Assembly (NCBI GenBank): GCA_964481705.1
Contig: CAYZUC010000064.1
Coordinates: forward strand, 1 to 16,429
Source of the DNA: CAYZUC01 sp964481705
GTDB lineage: Bacteria > Bacillota > Clostridia > Lachnospirales > Lachnospiraceae
Reading direction: 5' to 3'
Length of the DNA stretch: 16,429 nucleotides
Part shown: piece by piece, positions 12,980-16,429 of the stretch
Numbering within the stretch: position 1 is the first letter of the stretch
How the letters are laid out: every line of letters begins with the position of its first letter
The notes under the pieces: model-generated
What the model saw: the letters and a program-made list of their open reading frames with translations, nothing else
What the model was told of the DNA's origin: nothing
Databases searched by the model: none
Program-made: the position numbers and the translations under genes

Positions 12980-14146
12980 ATGAAGCTGGTCTTGTACGAG
13001 TGGAATACAAATGGAATAGATATCCTGCATGATAATCTTGTAATGCTTGGTCATGAAGTTACGATTTTCTCGGAGGAAGTAACGGATTTTGATGAAGATG
13101 TGCATTTTTATGCATTATTGCAATCTGTCATAAATGATACTGGCTGTGATGCGGTTTTTTCCTATAACTATTTCCCAATTATCGCCAACGTCTGTGAGGC
13201 ATCCAGAATCCTTTATATTTCCTGGATTTTTGACTGTCCACATTCGACCCTGCTGAATCAAAGTGTATTTTTAAAGGGCAATCGAATCTTTGCGTTTGAT
13301 CGCGAAATGGTTCGCGAGTTACAGTCGTATGGTGCAGAGCATGTGTATCATATGAGTCTTGCAGTGGATAGTGCTTACTTTGACCAAATCATTCAGAATC
13401 AGACGCCGGAGGAGAAGAATTCCTTCACTTCCGAAATCTCTTTTGTTGGTGGTCTGTATACCGGAGATAAGGATTTTTATAGTCAGATACATTATCTGCC
13501 GGAATACTGCAAGGGATATTTGGATGCGCTGACAGATGCACAGATGTTGGTGTATGGCTATAATTTTGTGAAAGAGATGCTTTCGGGAGAGGTACTTTCT
13601 GAACTGAAGAAATATGTTCATTTTGATTTTGGAGAGCGCTATTTTATTCCGTATGAAAATGTCATTGCTACTATGCTGAATAAAAGGGTTACTATGAAAG
13701 AAAGAGAGTGTGTGCTCCGTATGCTGTCGGAGGACTTCTCGATAGACCTATATACCGGTTCTGATACAGGTAATTTGCCTCATGTTCATAATAAGGGCTA
13801 TGTAGACTACAATACACAGATGCCAAAAGTATTTCATAACAGTCGTATTAATCTGAACATTACTTTAAAATCAATTACGAGTGGGATACCATTACGTGCC
13901 CTTGATATCATGGGCTGTGGAGGATTCCTGCTGTCGAATTATCAGCCGGAGCTGGCGGAGAATTTCGTAGACGGGCAGGAGCTGGTATTGTATACCGATA
14001 TGGAGGATCTCAAGCAGAAGGTACATTACTATCTGGTACATGATGAGGAACGAATGTCCATAGCAAATAGAGGATATGAAAAGGTAAAAAAAGAATATTC
14101 CTTTGAATCGAAGCTGTCAGAAATAATTAGACTGAGCTTTGCGTGA
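12980..14146 (+). CDS. CgeB-like glycosyltransferase (GT-B, group 1-like C-terminal domain)
   Basis: The 388-residue protein has an N-terminal Rossmann half (MKLVLYEWNT; FDCPHSTLLN near 99-108, as in DUF3880/CgeB proteins) and a C-terminal group 1-type half. The latter contains NKGYVDYNTQMPKVFHNSRI, SGIPLRALDIMGCGGFLLSN and DGQELVLYTDMEDLKQKVHYYL, which is the nucleotide-sugar-binding pattern of the CgeB/Glyco_trans_1_2 family. These enzymes are often found beside flagellin or spore-surface genes, where they glycosylate surface proteins. GGGAGAG (12968-12974) precedes the ATG. It is the first gene of a two-gene unit transcribed away from the FliD-like gene, so FliD or flagellin is a plausible acceptor; that link is inference from position. 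It is cytoplasmic, with no signal peptide. Confidence 0.85.
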   Translation: MKLVLYEWNTNGIDILHDNLVMLGHEVTIFSEEVTDFDEDVHFYALLQSVINDTGCDAVFSYNYFPIIANVCEASRILYISWIFDCPHSTLLNQSVFLKGNRIFAFDREMVRELQSYGAEHVYHMSLAVDSAYFDQIIQNQTPEEKNSFTSEISFVGGLYTGDKDFYSQIHYLPEYCKGYLDALTDAQMLVYGYNFVKEMLSGEVLSELKKYVHFDFGERYFIPYENVIATMLNKRVTMKERECVLRMLSEDFSIDLYTGSDTGNLPHVHNKGYVDYNTQMPKVFHNSRINLNITLKSITSGIPLRALDIMGCGGFLLSNYQPELAENFVDGQELVLYTDMEDLKQKVHYYLVHDEERMSIANRGYEKVKKEYSFESKLSEIIRLSFA

Positions 14147-14163
14147 ATGGAAAGAGGGAAAAG

Positions 14164-15207
14164 ATGACGAAGAAAATTAGTGTTATTGTGCCTTGTTATA
14201 ATGCGGAAAAATACTTGAGACGCTGTGTCAATTCTTTGACAGCACAGACGATAGGAATTGATAATCTCGAGTTGATCCTTGTAAACGATGCCTCTACGGA
14301 TTGCACACTTGATATACTTCTTGAATACGAAAAGGAATTCCCGGATTCTGTGCTTGTAATTAATAATGAACAGAACGGACGTCAGGGGTATTGCAGAAAC
14401 CTGGCTTTGTCCTATGCATCAGGAGCGTTTATCGGATATATGGATGATGATGATTGGGCAGATGTCACCATGTTTGAAAAGCTATATATGGCAGCAGTTG
14501 AAAATCAATGTGAGATAGCAGAGTGTGGAACGATTCGTACGAGTTCGGAGGAGAATGACATTCCTTTCTATCAGGGAATAGAAATTTTTGACCTCTCAGA
14601 GGACGAAAAGAGGGAAGCTTTTTTACTGAATCATATTCAGGATATGTATGTATGGCATCGTATTTATCGCAGAGATTTTCTGGAGGCGAATGAGATCTGT
14701 TTCCCGGTTGGAACTTTTTATGAAGATGAGTATTTTTCAACACTTGCGTTATCCTACGTACGAAGATTCTGTAAGATGGATGAAGTATTGCATTTTTACT
14801 TTGAACATCCCGATGCCACCTCACAAAAAGGAACAGCAGGAAAAAAAGAATTTGACGGAATGCTTGTCGAGACAGCGCTTTTGGAAGAGCTTAGAAATCG
14901 TGGATTGTATGAGCACTACAGCGAATATTATGATTTTCGTTTTTTAGTTAAGTATTATATAGAAGGTTTGCTTCGTGTATTTCGCAAATTGGATAAGGTA
15001 ACAGAAGAGACTTTGAGAAATGTCAGTCTGATGCAAAAGACCATTTTGATTCTCTATCCCCATTTTAGCGAGAATAGATACTATCTTAGTGCAACTTTGG
15101 AGCTACACAGGATTATAATGAATTCTGTATATACTTCTTTTACAGAGGAGTCACTGGCTGAATTCCAGAAAGAAGTTTTACTTTTGTTTGAACAGTCAAG
15201 AAGCTGA
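14164..15207 (+). CDS. Family 2 (GT-A) glycosyltransferase, 347 residues, copy B of a paralogous pair
   Basis: It opens MTKKISVIVPCYNAEKYL and has the nucleotide-binding segment VNDASTDCT, the GYCRNLALSYASG motif and a metal-binding run of Asp (MDDDDW) where copy A has DSDD. ATG 14164 is preferred over an upstream GTG at 14143 (which would overlap the previous stop) because GAGGG at 14154-14158 is well spaced. Length and organisation match the gene at 5647-6690 throughout, including the helical C-terminal region (MQKTIL here, MQQTIL there). It lies 17 bases after the CgeB-like gene and is presumably co-transcribed with it. No clear Rho-independent terminator follows; the ribosomal-protein promoter begins only 11 bases after the stop. 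Confidence 0.9.
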   Translation: MTKKISVIVPCYNAEKYLRRCVNSLTAQTIGIDNLELILVNDASTDCTLDILLEYEKEFPDSVLVINNEQNGRQGYCRNLALSYASGAFIGYMDDDDWADVTMFEKLYMAAVENQCEIAECGTIRTSSEENDIPFYQGIEIFDLSEDEKREAFLLNHIQDMYVWHRIYRRDFLEANEICFPVGTFYEDEYFSTLALSYVRRFCKMDEVLHFYFEHPDATSQKGTAGKKEFDGMLVETALLEELRNRGLYEHYSEYYDFRFLVKYYIEGLLRVFRKLDKVTEETLRNVSLMQKTILILYPHFSENRYYLSATLELHRIIMNSVYTSFTEESLAEFQKEVLLLFEQSRS

Positions 15208-15217
15208 TAAAAAACTG

Positions 15218-15246
15218 TTGACGAGCCTTGTTTCCTATGTTATAGT
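15218..15246 (+). promoter_or_regulatory. Strong sigma-A promoter of the rpmG-secE-nusG-rplK block
   Basis: TTGACG (15218-15223), 17 bases, then TATAGT (15241-15246), with a TG one base before the -10 (extended -10). It is the best -35 in the window, fitting a highly expressed ribosomal-protein operon. The leader to rpmG (about 70 bases) contains an 8-T run at 15272-15279 behind only a three-base-pair stem, too weak to call an attenuator. Confidence 0.88.
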
Positions 15247-15321
15247 AGTGGAACGAGATGACATTTAGGTCTTTTTTTTATGCTCAAAATATAATGAATG
15301 AAGCGCGCGGAGGTGGATATT

Positions 15322-15471
15322 ATGCGTACAAGAATTACACTGGCATGTACAGAGTGCAAGAATCGTAACTACGATACTACAAAGGATAAGAAGACTCATC
15401 CTGATAGAATGGAAACAAAGAAATATTGTAAGTTCTGTAAGACACATACAATGCATAAGGAAACGAAATAG
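15322..15471 (+). CDS. rpmG: 50S ribosomal protein L33
   Basis: This 49-residue protein, MRTRITLACTECKNRNYDTT at its start, is bacterial L33, a small component of the large ribosomal subunit near the E site. It is the zinc-ribbon (C+) form: Cys-x-x-Cys at C9/C12 and at C36/C39. The ribosome binding site GGAGG (15309-15313) is well placed. It heads the canonical rpmG-secE-nusG order and is followed by secE after 11 bases. Zinc-independent L33 paralogues exist in many Firmicutes under Zur control; this copy, in the housekeeping operon, is presumably the main one. Confidence 0.97.
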   Translation: MRTRITLACTECKNRNYDTTKDKKTHPDRMETKKYCKFCKTHTMHKETK

Positions 15472-15482
15472 GAGTAAATAAT

Positions 15483-15740
15483 ATGGGTGATACTGCTAAT
15501 ACAAGTACAGAGAGTACGACAAGTACTGTAAGTACAAATAATACGGCAAGTTCAGACAAGACTCCTAAGGTAAGCTTTTCAAAAGGAATAAAGTCTGAGT
15601 TCAGAAAAATTATCTGGCCGGATAAGAAGACCCTTGCAAAACAATCAGTAGCTGTTGTTTCAATATCGATTGTGCTGGGAATAGTAATCGCTGTTATTGA
15701 CGCGATTCTTCAGTATGGAATTAATTTCTTGGTAAAATAA
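15483..15740 (+). CDS. secE: Preprotein translocase subunit SecE
   Basis: The 85-residue protein has the minimal single-membrane-segment SecE form of Gram-positives: an amphipathic helix KGIKSEFRKIIWPDKKTL (34-51) containing the conserved WP, then one transmembrane helix (~56-76) and a short tail. SecE clamps the SecY channel in the cytoplasmic membrane. The first ~28 residues are an unusually Ser/Thr/Asn-rich, probably disordered extension. The ribosome binding site AGGAG overlaps the rpmG stop. Position between rpmG and nusG is canonical. Confidence 0.96.
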   Translation: MGDTANTSTESTTSTVSTNNTASSDKTPKVSFSKGIKSEFRKIIWPDKKTLAKQSVAVVSISIVLGIVIAVIDAILQYGINFLVK

Positions 15741-15761
15741 GATTAAGGTTAAGGTGATTTT

Positions 15762-16280
15762 ATGGCAGAGGCAAACTGGTATGTTGTACATACCTATTCC
15801 GGCTATGAGAATAAGGTTAAGGCCAATATCGATAAAACCATAGAGAACAGACATCTGGAGGATCAGATTCTCGAAGTTAGAGTCCCTATGCAGGATGTTG
15901 TAGAGATGAAGAATGGTTCGAGAAAGTCCGTACAGAAAAAGATGTTTCCGGGTTATGTACTGATTAATATGGAGATGAACGATGATACCTGGTATGTAGT
16001 TCGTAATACCAGAGGTGTGACCGGATTTGTAGGACCGGGAAGCAAGCCTGTTCCGCTCACGGAAGATGAGATGAAGCCTTTGGGTATTCATTCTGACAAT
16101 GTAATCGTAAGCTTCAAAGAGGGCGATATGATTGCAGTAGTTGCCGGAGTATGGAAAGATACAGTTGGAGTAGTTCAGAGAATGGACTATGGAAAACAGA
16201 CTGCTACTATCAATGTAGAGCTGTTCGGCAGAGAGACTCCTGTTGAGATCGGTTTTGCAGAAGTAGCAAAGATGAATTAA
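15762..16280 (+). CDS. nusG: Transcription termination/antitermination factor NusG
   Basis: The 172-residue NusG has an N-terminal NGN domain (NWYVVHTYSGYENKVKANID; KMFPGYVLINMEMNDDTWYVVRNTRGVTGFVG) that binds RNA polymerase, and a C-terminal KOW domain (~118-170, ending FGRETPVEIGFAEV) that contacts Rho or ribosomal protein S10. In the KOW motif the usual GPF after the Ser-Gly/Ala-Gly is GVW (AGVWKDTVGVV), a variation I believe is common in Lachnospiraceae. It is 21 bases after secE, and followed by a ~110-base structured leader before rplK. Confidence 0.97.
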   Translation: MAEANWYVVHTYSGYENKVKANIDKTIENRHLEDQILEVRVPMQDVVEMKNGSRKSVQKKMFPGYVLINMEMNDDTWYVVRNTRGVTGFVGPGSKPVPLTEDEMKPLGIHSDNVIVSFKEGDMIAVVAGVWKDTVGVVQRMDYGKQTATINVELFGRETPVEIGFAEVAKMN

Positions 16281-16301
16281 TTTTGGTTATAGGGCATTAG
16301 C

Positions 16302-16374
16302 CTTGTAATAGATACAAGTGGGAGGGATGAGTGTCAATACTCCTGCCCGCCACTACCACAATCGCTTTTTGCGA
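16302..16374 (+). promoter_or_regulatory. Structured rplK leader, candidate ribosomal-protein L1 autoregulatory site
   Basis: Three hairpins can be drawn. First, CTTGT/ACAAG (16302-16306 with 16314-16318). Second, a longer bulged stem: AGTGG (16317-16321) with CCACT (16350-16354), GGG (16324-16326) with CCC (16346-16348), and GAGT (16329-16332) with ACTC (16339-16342), separated by asymmetric internal loops; its base shares two nucleotides with the first hairpin, so the two compete. Third, TCGC/GCGA (16362-16365 with 16371-16374) just before the rplK ribosome binding site. A GTGGGAGGG...CCAC element upstream of rplK is, from memory, a recurrent Firmicute pattern associated with feedback by ribosomal protein L1; it has not been checked here. 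Confidence 0.5.
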
Positions 16375-16393
16375 ATAATTAGGAGGTGCCATC

Positions 16394-16429
16394 ATGGCAA
16401 AAAAAGTAGAAGGATATATTAAGTTACAG
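16394..16429 (+). CDS. rplK: 50S ribosomal protein L11, N-terminal fragment
   Basis: AGGAGGTG (16381-16388) is followed by an ATG and 12 codons reading MAKKVEGYIKLQ, the typical start of bacterial L11, before the window ends. L11 forms part of the GTPase-associated centre of the large subunit. Gene order after nusG confirms the call. Confidence 0.93.
   Translation, partial: MAKKVEGYIKLQ

Noticed and set aside
12913..13032. 39-codon ORF overlapping the start of the CgeB-like gene (MRVAVSYKM...)
   Set aside because: It has no convincing ribosome binding site and overlaps the real gene out of frame. It could be an upstream ORF in the leader, but nothing supports translation.
14465..14824. 119-residue minus-strand ORF within the second GT2 gene
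   Set aside because: It is antisense to a clear GT2 gene, with low-complexity His/Ser/Pro-rich translation and no start signal.
15260..15279. GAC/GTC mini-hairpin followed by eight T residues in the rpmG leader, resembling a terminator or attenuator
   Set aside because: The stem is only three base pairs, far too weak for an intrinsic terminator.
15660..16091. 143-residue minus-strand ORF across secE and nusG
   Set aside because: It is antisense to two conserved housekeeping genes and has no recognisable domain.
16150..16185. NusG KOW motif with GVW in place of the usual GPF as a sign of a specialised NusG paralogue
   Set aside because: Gene order is the canonical housekeeping one and the rest of the protein is standard; the variation is probably lineage-typical.

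Overview
The window looks like the chromosome of a motile, low-GC Gram-positive of the class Clostridia, most likely a flagellated Lachnospiraceae (Roseburia / Butyrivibrio / Lachnospira type). The evidence is a moderately AT-rich genome, strong GGAGG ribosome binding sites, the gene order rpmG-secE-nusG-rplK, flagellin-like and FliD-like proteins, and an Rpn-type PD-(D/E)XK transposase-family protein of a kind abundant in this family. This is inference from protein character; no database search was run.

Layout. (1) 1-464 is the 3' end of an Rpn/transposase-family gene with an in-frame 12-bp tandem repeat. (2) 494-1045 is a GmhB-like HAD phosphatase. (3) 1187-1957 is an atypical flagellin homologue with its own sigma-A promoter and a strong terminator. 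(4) 2085-10945 is a long, tightly packed operon behind a second sigma-A promoter. It holds a Wzy/O-antigen-ligase-like membrane protein, three glycosyltransferases, a methyltransferase with a long extra C-terminus, a GT2-like/CDP-glycerol-transferase-like fusion and a NeuA-family cytidylyltransferase. (5) 11018-11386 is a small helical protein behind a probable sigma-28 (SigD/FliA) promoter. It converges, through a shared bidirectional terminator, on (6) a FliD-like gene read leftward (11434-12744). (7) Divergent from fliD, across a region with a perfect 11-bp inverted repeat, are a CgeB-like glycosyltransferase and a second 347-residue GT2. (8) 15218 to the right edge is the conserved rpmG-secE-nusG-rplK housekeeping block, with a consensus promoter and a structured rplK leader.

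Reading. The middle of the window is best understood as a flagellar filament/cap and glycosylation island. The transferases, methyltransferase and cytidylyltransferase would build and decorate a glycan, the flagellin-like and FliD-like proteins are plausible acceptors, and the sigma-28-driven helical protein could be a late export chaperone. Both filament proteins are unusual: each keeps recognisable family cores but has lost or replaced the terminal segments that normally form the D0 core. No genes for making a sialic, legionaminic or pseudaminic acid are in view, so the activated sugar or polyol is unknown. No tRNA, rRNA, CRISPR array or complete insertion sequence was seen, and no gene-free stretch exceeds 300 bases.
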